From: Anaerolineales bacterium
Lineage (GTDB): Bacteria; Chloroflexota; Anaerolineae; Anaerolineales; UBA4823
Assembly (NCBI GenBank): GCA_026415275.1
Contig: JAOAHK010000085.1
Span: forward strand, 1 to 8,382
Direction: 5' to 3'
Length of the DNA: 8,382 nucleotides
Below are positions 1 through 5,457 of the stretch, one piece after another. A program made the translations under genes and the position numbers. Position 1 is the first letter of the stretch, and each line of letters opens with the position of its first letter. The notes under the pieces were generated by a model. The model was given only the letters and a program-made list of their open reading frames with translations. It searched no databases and was not told the origin of the DNA.

Positions 1-252
1 GACATACACACCGCGCCAGAGAATCTCCTCGCAGAAGCCGTTCACCGTTGCCAGCGGCGCGGCCAGCAGGATCAGCGTCAGCGGGGCGCGGACGAACTCG
101 CCGGCGTACATCAGCACAGAAATCAGTGTCACGAGCAGCCAGAGAAGTGCCGCGCCCCATTCGATGCGGTATGTTCGCCGCGCATACTCTCCTCTCCCAT
201 TGGGAGAGGGGTTGGGGGTTAGGGCTCTTCCCTCGCACGGAGGGTCATTCTC
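1..252 (-). pseudogene. CPBP-family intramembrane protease, N-terminally truncated remnant, cut by left window edge
   Basis: Reading the minus strand from 252 to 1 gives an open frame whose last residues are NGFCEEILWRGVYV. The EExxxR pattern (EEILWR, coordinates 30-13) is motif 1 of the CPBP/CAAX-protease (Abi) family of membrane-embedded glutamic proteases. It is preceded by hydrophobic stretches (coordinates about 150-112 and 93-60) that look like membrane helices. Family members normally have several helices and roughly 100 or more residues before this motif. Here an in-frame TAG (255-253) closes the frame about 74 codons upstream. The first usable in-frame starts are GTG at 132 and ATG at 111, inside or after the first helix. 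The open frame also runs straight through a palindromic repeat, encoding ALTPNPSPNGRGEY. The first 180 bases look more GC-rich than the rest. I read this as a 5'-disrupted gene; a partial gene with an unusual short N-terminus is possible. The rest, including later motifs, lies outside the window. Confidence 0.55.
191..226. repeat. Dispersed palindromic repeat of the LTPNPSPNGRGE type
   Basis: An 8-bp perfect inverted repeat (191-198 with 202-209, 3-base loop, extendable by one wobble and one further pair) is followed by G-rich sequence ending near 226. Read on the minus strand in the frame of the CPBP remnant it encodes ALTPNPSPNGRGE. I recognise this peptide as the translation of a short repeat scattered through many bacterial genomes, often between or at the ends of genes. 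It sits between the zinc-ribbon gene and the truncated CPBP frame. The hairpin could also act as a transcript 3' end for the upstream operon, although no T-run follows. Confidence 0.7.
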
Positions 253-255
253 CTA

Positions 256-465
256 TCAAGTAAAACAACCACCTTCTAAGACGCCGCACTTCGGACAAAC
301 CAGCGTCAGCGTTCCATCGTAATCCAACCGCTCCGAGTGGCACTTCGGACACAAGTCACCAGAGCGCATGGGTTTTGTCACGGGTGCTTCTTCCTCTAAC
401 ACGAACACGAAGGATAAGGTCGGCTTTTGTTCTTCGTCTTCCACACCCTTATAGATGCAACTCAC
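256..465 (-). CDS. Small zinc-ribbon protein, third gene of the sigma operon
   Basis: This 69-residue protein of unknown function has C39-x2-C42 and C57-x2-C60 spaced by 14 residues, a classic four-cysteine zinc ribbon, plus a further Cys67 in the C-terminal EGGCFT. The N-terminal third is acidic (EDEE, LEEE) with a short hydrophobic beta-like stretch, and there are no membrane segments. The start given is GTG at 465, only 14 bp after the anti-sigma stop, which suggests a shared transcript. No proper Shine-Dalgarno sequence stands before it. A GTG at residue 29, preceded by GAGGAAG, would give a 41-residue protein consisting of little more than the ribbon, so the start is uncertain. Zinc ribbons of this kind bind nucleic acid or protein, and nothing here settles which. 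Its position invites the idea that it assists the sigma/anti-sigma pair, but it may be a passenger. Confidence 0.65.
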   Translation of the reverse strand: MSCIYKGVEDEEQKPTLSFVFVLEEEAPVTKPMRSGDLCPKCHSERLDYDGTLTLVCPKCGVLEGGCFT

Positions 466-479
466 TCCCCAAAAGTTAC

Positions 480-743
480 CTATCTTGAGTGACTTAAGAA
501 ATCCTCAAGGTTCAGGCGCTTGAACAAACGCAGACGCACCTCGGCAGGGAGTTGCGGATCTTCTTCTGCGTGCTGATGATAGAGGGTGATCGTCTTGCGC
601 AAGGTGTCCACAACAATGCGACAGTTTTCGCATTCAGACAAATGGCTTTCAATGGCAGCACACAGTTCTGCTTCTAGCTCTCCATCTAAGTATTCTGAGA
701 GAGAGCCAAGCATTTCGCGACAAGAAGGGCGATGAGCAGTCAT
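480..743 (-). CDS. Zinc-binding anti-sigma factor (zf-HC2 / ZAS type), cytoplasmic
   Basis: This 87-residue protein probably binds and holds inactive the ECF sigma factor encoded just upstream. It carries the zinc-binding anti-sigma signature C8-x25-H34-x3-C38-x2-C41 inside a helical domain (SEYLDGELEAELC...SHLSECENC). A helical, charged C-terminal tail follows (residues 64-83) with no membrane segment, so it is soluble, like RsrA/ChrR-type ZAS factors and unlike membrane-anchored RsiW/RseA types. An upstream in-frame ATG at 794 would add 17 residues lying inside the sigma gene. The ATG at 743 is preferred because it forms an ATGA overlap with the sigma stop codon and has GGAG 11 bases upstream. 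The overlap implies translational coupling and roughly balanced synthesis of the pair. Release could be redox- or metal-driven through the Cys/His cluster, but that is inferred from family members. Confidence 0.88.
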   Translation of the reverse strand: MTAHRPSCREMLGSLSEYLDGELEAELCAAIESHLSECENCRIVVDTLRKTITLYHQHAEEDPQLPAEVRLRLFKRLNLEDFLSHSR

Positions 744-1348
744 GAGGCTAAGTTCTCCAAACCATATTGCTGGTGAAAGTATTCGGAGAGCCACTGGCGC
801 AGTTGCAGCCGAGCGCGTGAGAGACGAGTTTTGACCGACTCTTCACTGATCTTCAGGATTTGGCTGGTTTCCCGAGTTGATAACCCTTGTAAATCGCGCA
901 AGACGACAACCACCCTCAATGCGGGAGAAAGTTGGGCAATGGCTTGATCGAGCACTTTCTTGGTTTCTGCGTTCATCAACATCTCTTCTGGCAAACAACA
1001 CCAATCAACGATTTGAATAGGCTCCTGTTCCTCATCGTCGTTTGGATTCGGCTCATCCAAGGAAATCATCCCGCCCTTTTCTTTGCGCAGGAGCATGAGA
1101 GCTTCATTGGTGGCGATGCGATATAACCAGGTAGATAGGCTAGAGCGACCATCAAAGCTGGGCAAGTGTTTGAGAGCTTTAATGAAGGTCTCTTGCAGCA
1201 CATCTTCAGCATCCTGCGGGTTGCCGAGAATGCGCAATGCCAGCCGGTAAATATAGGCATCATACAGCTCGACCAAACGGGCAAACTCTGCCCGATCGCC
1301 GCGCCGCAGCGCTTCAATCGATAGGGGTGGGTCTACCTTATTCGTCAT
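740..1348 (-). CDS. ECF (group IV) RNA polymerase sigma factor
   Basis: This 202-residue sigma factor of the extracytoplasmic-function class directs RNA polymerase to a stress or signal regulon. Region 2 spans about residues 21-90, with the core-binding and -10-recognition segment DAEDVLQETFIKALKHLPSFDG followed by STWLYRIATNEAL. Region 4 spans about 134-186, ending in the helix-turn-helix LSTRETSQILKISEESVKTRLSRAR that reads the -35 element. The linker (91-133) is unusually acidic (NDDEEQEP) and contains a Cys-Cys pair (C117-C118). Length and architecture fit the family, with no region 3 and no C-terminal extension. The ATG at 1348 is the best start but lacks a recognisable Shine-Dalgarno sequence. 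The gene is first in an operon with its anti-sigma factor. Such factors often activate their own promoter, and a candidate promoter region lies at 1374-1408. Confidence 0.93.
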   Translation of the reverse strand: MTNKVDPPLSIEALRRGDRAEFARLVELYDAYIYRLALRILGNPQDAEDVLQETFIKALKHLPSFDGRSSLSTWLYRIATNEALMLLRKEKGGMISLDEPNPNDDEEQEPIQIVDWCCLPEEMLMNAETKKVLDQAIAQLSPALRVVVVLRDLQGLSTRETSQILKISEESVKTRLSRARLQLRQWLSEYFHQQYGLENLAS

Positions 1349-1373
1349 TCATTGGATGATCAGTTCGGATAGA

Positions 1374-1408
1374 AAGTTACATCAGGCAATCCAAGTTACA
1401 TTGTATCA
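1374..1408 (-). promoter_or_regulatory. Candidate promoter region of the sigma operon: direct repeat and extended -10
   Basis: On the minus strand the 8-mer TGTAACTT occurs twice, at 1400-1393 and 1381-1374, 19 bp apart start to start. It resembles AAC-containing -35 elements read by ECF sigma factors, although the spacing to the downstream TCTA is about 19 bp, longer than usual. Overlapping it, TGATACAAT at 1408-1400 matches an extended -10 for the housekeeping sigma, but no good -35 is seen. A third, partial copy (GGTAACTT) lies at 480-473, immediately before the zinc-ribbon gene. Either housekeeping or autoregulated transcription is possible. Confidence 0.3.
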
Positions 1409-1425
1409 TTGATTTAGGTAATGCG

Positions 1426-1437
1426 TTCTCCGGAGAA
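1426..1437. promoter_or_regulatory. Perfect 12-bp palindrome, candidate operator in a divergent intergenic region
   Basis: TTCTCCGGAGAA is its own reverse complement. It lies within the 221 bp (1349-1569) between the divergently transcribed sigma operon and racemase-family gene, just upstream of the candidate sigma-operon -10 element. A dimeric repressor or activator could control both directions from here. No transcription-factor gene is adjacent, so the binding protein is unknown. The remainder of the intergenic region shows no RNA gene or ORF that I can support. Confidence 0.3.
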
Positions 1438-1527
1438 ACGAGTGCGGCAGGACTATCGACAACCCCAAAGATAGCGGGTAAACTTGAAAATAATACAACT
1501 TTGCTCTCTGACACTGTTGGGATCGGT

Positions 1528-1550
1528 CTCTCGTAGGTCGCTTGCGAGAG
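1528..1550 (+). other. Hairpin in the 5' leader of the racemase-family gene
   Basis: CTCTCG (1528-1533) pairs with CGAGAG (1545-1550) across an 11-base loop, ending 8 bases before the AAGGA ribosome binding site (1559-1563). The stem is only 6 bp, so any role in controlling translation is speculative. Confidence 0.2.
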
Positions 1551-1569
1551 GTCTAAGAAAGGAACAATC

Positions 1570-2241
1570 ATGGCCAAAAGAGTAGTCTTTCTCCACACGG
1601 TTTCTGCGCTGGTTGGGCTATTCAACGATCTCTCTAGGGAACTTCTTGCCCCTGTTGAGCCAATCCACATCGCTGATGAGTTGTTGCTCAAATTAGTGCT
1701 GGCGCAAGGGGGGGTATCACCGTTTATCTTCCAACGCGTTGCCGACCATGTCATCGCAGCCGAACGCGCCGCTGCAAGCGCCGTGCAATGCACATGTTCA
1801 TCAATTTCCCCCTGTGTAGACGCCGTCCAACCCCTCGTCAGCATTCCCGTGTTGAAAATCGATCAACCGATGGTCGATGAAGCCCTGCGTTTAGGCAAAC
1901 GGATCGGAATCGCAGCCACTGCTTCCACCACCCTTCAACCCACCACAAACTTAGTGCTTCAAAGAGCCAACCTCCATCAGGTTACAGTTGAAATCGAAGC
2001 GCGGCTCTGCGAAGGCGCCTATCAAGCCCTGTTTAGTGGCGATACTCAGACCCACGATGAGATCGTGCGGCAAAATTTGCGGGATTTAATGGCACGCAAT
2101 GATGTCGTTATTTTAGCGCAAGCCTCAATGGCGCGGGTTGCCGATACACTCACTGCAGAAGAAAGGCGCGTTCCCATCCTCTCTAGCCCGCGTTTAGCGG
2201 TTGAGCACCTTAGGCGAGTTCTGGAACAAATTCCCAATTGA
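1570..2241 (+). CDS. Aspartate/glutamate/hydantoin racemase-family protein
   Basis: This 223-residue protein belongs to the Asp/Glu/hydantoin racemase superfamily, which uses cysteine thiols to move protons at a substrate alpha-carbon. The first catalytic-cysteine region is clear (QCTCSS, C74 and C76, with another Cys at 82), followed by the characteristic VSIPVLKIDQPMVDEALRLGKRIGIAATASTT (residues 90-121). In the C-terminal half, where two-cysteine racemases carry a GCT-like motif, this protein reads DVVILAQASMARVAD (178-192) with no cysteine. It may therefore be a one-base enzyme, such as a decarboxylase- or isomerase-like member, or act on a different substrate; I cannot name one. The ATG start has a good Shine-Dalgarno sequence (AAGGA, 6 bases upstream). 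It is the only + strand gene here, is monocistronic, has its own divergent promoter region, and converges on the unknown membrane-protein gene. There is no signal peptide, so it is cytoplasmic. Confidence 0.85.
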   Translation: MAKRVVFLHTVSALVGLFNDLSRELLAPVEPIHIADELLLKLVLAQGGVSPFIFQRVADHVIAAERAAASAVQCTCSSISPCVDAVQPLVSIPVLKIDQPMVDEALRLGKRIGIAATASTTLQPTTNLVLQRANLHQVTVEIEARLCEGAYQALFSGDTQTHDEIVRQNLRDLMARNDVVILAQASMARVADTLTAEERRVPILSSPRLAVEHLRRVLEQIPN

Positions 2242-2333
2242 ATCTATCTTAACCATCGGAAGGAGGACGGGGAGGTCCGCCATTGCAGGCAAGGACGCCT
2301 TAGATACCAACTGCTCCCCCATTCGTTGACCGT

Positions 2334-2918
2334 TTATCTTGACTTCTTCAACGCGCTCAACCACTCCGCACGCAAGCTGTCCAGTTCGCTGCTGAAGGCA
2401 ATCCAGTCTGGTACAAGCAGGACAAGTCCTTCAGTTAGAGGATGAAACATCGCTCGTGCAAGGAAGAGACGCAAAATCGGCTTGGGCATGGGGTAACCAT
2501 TTAATTCCAATACAACCGCTGTTCGTCCGTAAAAAGGTTCAAGGAAAGAGCGCAGTGAGCCGGCAGTGCGCTGCGGTGGAAATAAAGCGGTGATCTCGGC
2601 GGGATGAGCAGAGCGGATGCGCCGATAAGAAATCCGCATTTGCAGAAAAGGTGTGACAAAGCGCAGATGATCTGTGCGCGCTTGAACATAAGCGGCATAG
2701 CGCAAAAGGATGAAAAACAAGCTCAAAATTAGCAATAGAGCGCCAGAAATTAGCAACCATGCAGCTTGATCTTGCTCGAGAGATGTTGGGGCAAAGCGCA
2801 CATACAGCCCAGCAACCAACAAAATGGCGCCAGAAAGAAATAAACTCGGCCAGAGGCGATCGAGGGTGCGCCGATACATCAACAAAGGATAGCGTTTGCC
2901 CAATCTTGCTCGTTTCAT
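2334..2918 (-). CDS. Two-helix membrane protein of unknown function, possibly PH-like, coupled to the kinase
   Basis: This 194-residue protein has a basic N-terminus (MKRARLGKRYPLLMYRR) and two predicted membrane helices, at about residues 24-42 and 53-73. A C-terminal domain of about 120 residues is predicted to be mostly cytoplasmic. The layout of two helices followed by a beta-rich domain with RISYRRIRSA (95-104) recalls bacterial PH-domain (DUF304-like) membrane proteins, but I do not recognise it firmly. The ATG at 2918 overlaps the kinase stop codon as ATGA, so translation is coupled, and purine-rich GAAGGGAAA precedes it. It is the last gene of the asparaginase-nth-kinase cluster. The basic N-terminus favours an orientation with both ends inside the cell. 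It might anchor or modulate the otherwise soluble kinase, but this rests on gene order alone. Confidence 0.75.
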   Translation of the reverse strand: MKRARLGKRYPLLMYRRTLDRLWPSLFLSGAILLVAGLYVRFAPTSLEQDQAAWLLISGALLLILSLFFILLRYAAYVQARTDHLRFVTPFLQMRISYRRIRSAHPAEITALFPPQRTAGSLRSFLEPFYGRTAVVLELNGYPMPKPILRLFLARAMFHPLTEGLVLLVPDWIAFSSELDSLRAEWLSALKKSR

Positions 2919-4771
2919 TGTTCTTGTTTCCCTTCAACGGGAAGCGTAAACCAAAACGTGGAACCCTGTCCCAGTTGGCTGGAGAAGCCAATGCTACCCC
3001 CCATCAACTCCACCAACTGCTTGGCGACATTGAGTCCAAGCCCCCAACCTTGTTCTTCGCGCACGGCGCGGTCTTCAGATCGAAAGAATTGCTCAAAGAG
3101 GCGTTGTTGGTCTTCGGGAGCGATGCCTATGCCGCTGTCTTGAAATTCAAGGCGGATCGACCCATTCTCTCGGCGCAGGCGCAACCAAATCGAGCCACCG
3201 CCGGGAGTGTATTTGATTGCATTGGTGAGCAAATTGGTCAAAACCTGGGTCACCCGCGTCGGGTCGGCAAAGACTTCGGGGAGGCCGGTGGTCAGTTCGC
3301 AGGTGAGTTGATGTCCCTTTTCGTCCAATCTCGGTCGTAGGGTCATAATGGTCTCATCGACCAATTGCGAAAGGTCAATCCAGCGCGGTTCAAGTTTTAG
3401 CCGCCCACTCTCAATGCGAGAGATATCCGACAAATCAGAGACCAAAGCTGCCATGCGGTCCACATTATTGCGGATGGTCTCCAAGAAGCTGCGTTGCTGC
3501 TCGTTGACCGGTCCTACAGTCTGTTGGCGCAACAAATCGGTGTAGCCTCGAATTGATGTCATCGGAATGCGCAATTCGTGAGAGATAACAGAAATAAAGC
3601 GATTTTTTTCCTGATTGGCATGCTGCACAGCATCGTAGAGGCGGGCGTTCTCAATGGCGTTTGCTGCTCGCGCAGCTAGGCGAGATAGAAAGATCCCCTC
3701 TTGTTGGGTAAATGGGGTACTCTTTAGCACGGCGATCATCCCAGCAAGCTTACCGCCGTGAAAGATGGGGGCAGCCAGCAGAGCTAGATTTGCGGCTTGC
3801 CAAAGCACTTTCGCCGTCCATTCTTGCTCAAACAGCGGGGGTTGAGCACTTAAAGGGTATTCTTCTAGCGGACCGGCAGCGATTCTAAATGGCTCATTCC
3901 CGTCTTTAAGCAACACCCAAGCCTGCAGGCCCTGTGTGCCGCGCAGTGCCCAAGAGCGAGTGATGTCCATAATGCGGTTGAAATCTAAGCTGGAATTAAG
4001 CTCTCGATCGATTTGGGTGAGTGTTTCCAATTCAGTTAAACGTTGTTGCAAAGCTTGATCGGTGCGGGCATAAAGGCGAGCGTTCTCGATGGCAATCGCA
4101 GCCTGAGAGGCGAAAGCGTTGAGCAAATTGAGATCCTCAGTGGTGAACACGCCGGCGCTGATGCGGTTATCCACATAGACGACACCGATCAATTCGCCGC
4201 GCGAGCGCAAAGGGACACACATAATCGAGCGCAAGGAATGCAGCATGACCGACTCTTGGCGCGCAAAGCGGGGATCACTCTGTGCATCAGTGGTCAAAAT
4301 TGGCGCGCCGTTGCGCACTACGGTTTCGGTGATCGTACGGCTGACGGCTTCCTTGCTTTGTAAGGTTTCATGTTCCATGTTGCGCGCCACGCGCAGGTGA
4401 AGTTCACCCGTATCGGGGTCTAAGAGCATCAGAAAGCCGCGCTCTGCACCACTCAGGTCGATGACTGCATCCATGACCTGATTTAACACCTCGTCCAGAT
4501 TCAGCGAACTGCCAAGAGAGTGAGAAACCCGATACAATGCCGCCAATCGCAATTGCTCAGTCTCTTCAGACAACAAGAGCGGCAATTGGCGCGCCTTCTC
4601 AAGCACATCGTCCAATGCCGAACGAATCTCAAGCGGGAGAGGATGATTGCGCAACTGCTCTAAATTGAGCAAGACAGCTTCTAAAATCGACTGCCACGCC
4701 GGGCGGCCTTTCTCCTTGCGCGGAACAGCCGATATCGAGTTTAGGGGTTGGGGTGCTTCGGTTGGTGTCAT
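2915..4771 (-). CDS. Soluble GAF-GAF sensor histidine kinase
   Basis: This 618-residue two-component kinase has no membrane helix and no signal peptide. Domain order: a helical N-terminus (about 1-90); GAF1 (about 91-232, strongly conserved, with DLSGAERGFLMLLD and MCVPLRSRGELIGVVYVDN); coiled linker; GAF2 (about 250-378, more divergent); HisKA with phospho-acceptor H398 in SVISHELRIP; and HATPase with N box NLLTNAIKYTPGG (513-525), G1 DSGIGI (545-550), F box RLFEQFF and G2 GWGLGL (575-580). All catalytic motifs are intact; the H box reads HELRIP instead of the usual HELRTP. GAF domains bind small ligands, haem, or cyclic nucleotides, but the ligand cannot be read here. The ATG at 4771 forms an ATGA overlap with the nth stop and has GGAGGG at 4787-4782; an ATG at 4828 would extend into nth and is disfavoured. 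No response regulator is nearby, and the gene downstream encodes a membrane protein. Confidence 0.92.
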   Translation of the reverse strand: MTPTEAPQPLNSISAVPRKEKGRPAWQSILEAVLLNLEQLRNHPLPLEIRSALDDVLEKARQLPLLLSEETEQLRLAALYRVSHSLGSSLNLDEVLNQVMDAVIDLSGAERGFLMLLDPDTGELHLRVARNMEHETLQSKEAVSRTITETVVRNGAPILTTDAQSDPRFARQESVMLHSLRSIMCVPLRSRGELIGVVYVDNRISAGVFTTEDLNLLNAFASQAAIAIENARLYARTDQALQQRLTELETLTQIDRELNSSLDFNRIMDITRSWALRGTQGLQAWVLLKDGNEPFRIAAGPLEEYPLSAQPPLFEQEWTAKVLWQAANLALLAAPIFHGGKLAGMIAVLKSTPFTQQEGIFLSRLAARAANAIENARLYDAVQHANQEKNRFISVISHELRIPMTSIRGYTDLLRQQTVGPVNEQQRSFLETIRNNVDRMAALVSDLSDISRIESGRLKLEPRWIDLSQLVDETIMTLRPRLDEKGHQLTCELTTGLPEVFADPTRVTQVLTNLLTNAIKYTPGGGSIWLRLRRENGSIRLEFQDSGIGIAPEDQQRLFEQFFRSEDRAVREEQGWGLGLNVAKQLVELMGGSIGFSSQLGQGSTFWFTLPVEGKQEQ

Positions 4772-5457
4772 TGAAAATCTTCCCTCCGATAATAAGCGCA
4801 TTCTTCTTGCAGGGGACAGATAGGACACTTGGGCTTGCGCGATTGGCAGATTTCTCTGCCCAGTTGGATGATATTCAGATGAACAGCAGCATAATCGCTC
4901 GGCTCAAAAAGTTCGGCAAGCTGATCGTGAGCTTGTTCGGCAGAGGTCGAAGTGGGGATTAAGCCCAAGCGCCGCGTGACGCGGTGAATATGGGTATCCA
5001 CCGGGAAGGCAGGCTTATTCAACGAAAACAACACCACAATTGCGGCAGTTTTCGGTCCAACACCCTTGAACTGACGCAGCCAGCGCAGTGCTTCTGACGC
5101 CTCCAAACTCTTCAGGAAGTCTAAGTTCAACTCGCCGCATTGCTCGGTGATCGCTCGCAGTACAGCTTGAATGCGCGGGGCTTTTTGGGGGGCTAAACCG
5201 GCTGGACGAATTGCTTCGATTACTGCCTCTAAGGGGGCATCACGCACGGCTTCCCAAGTGGGAAAGCGTTGGCGCAATGCCTCAAAAGCGCGATCGCGAT
5301 TGCCATCGTTGGTGTTCTGAGAAAGAATTGTGGAAATCAGCTCGTCTAAAGGAGGCAAAGGTTGACGCCAGCGCGGTTCCCCATATCTCTCGTAGAGTTT
5401 TTGGCGAATGCGCTGGGCAAGCACCTTCTTTGTGCGCTCGACGGGTTGTTCTTGCAT
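4768..5457 (-). CDS. nth: Endonuclease III-family DNA glycosylase/AP lyase
   Basis: This 229-residue base-excision repair enzyme removes oxidised pyrimidines and cleaves the DNA backbone at the resulting site. It has the helix-hairpin-helix KGVGPKTAA (131-139) with the catalytic lysine at K136, the catalytic aspartate D154 in VDTHIHRV, and a [4Fe-4S] cluster motif C204-x6-C211-x2-C214-x5-C220. The substrate-pocket segment reads ILSQNTND (residues 44-51) where E. coli Nth has LSAQATD. This variant is common in the endonuclease III-like branch of deep lineages, so substrate preference may differ from E. coli. The start chosen is ATG at 5457, which overlaps the asparaginase stop by one base (TGATG); an ATG at 5469 would add four residues. 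Neither has a Shine-Dalgarno sequence, so re-initiation after asparaginase translation is likely. The stop overlaps the kinase start. Function is confident; the operon partners are unusual for it. Confidence 0.93.
   Translation of the reverse strand: MQEQPVERTKKVLAQRIRQKLYERYGEPRWRQPLPPLDELISTILSQNTNDGNRDRAFEALRQRFPTWEAVRDAPLEAVIEAIRPAGLAPQKAPRIQAVLRAITEQCGELNLDFLKSLEASEALRWLRQFKGVGPKTAAIVVLFSLNKPAFPVDTHIHRVTRRLGLIPTSTSAEQAHDQLAELFEPSDYAAVHLNIIQLGREICQSRKPKCPICPLQEECAYYRREDFQ

Noticed and set aside
48..263. A 71-codon + strand frame at the left end
   Set aside because: It is the complement of the CPBP frame and the palindromic repeat; its Arg/Ala-rich translation looks like GC-rich shadow coding.
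744..794. Longer start for the anti-sigma factor
   Set aside because: The extra 17 residues lie within the sigma gene, and the ATGA-coupled start at 743 with GGAG upstream is better.
1377..1844. A 155-codon minus-strand frame across the divergent intergenic region and the racemase-family gene
   Set aside because: It overlaps the well-supported racemase-family gene antisense and shows no domain.
2265..2278. GGAC/GTCC hairpin as terminator between the convergent genes
   Set aside because: The stem is only 4 bp with no T-run on either strand; I could not support a terminator in 2242-2333.
2759..3340. A 193-codon open frame on the + strand opposite the kinase and membrane-protein genes
   Set aside because: It is antisense to two genes with clear domain or operon support and its translation resembles no protein; it is a shadow frame.
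4772..4828. Longer start for the GAF kinase
   Set aside because: It would extend 61 bp into nth, while the ATGA-overlapping ATG at 4771 has a strong GGAGGG site.
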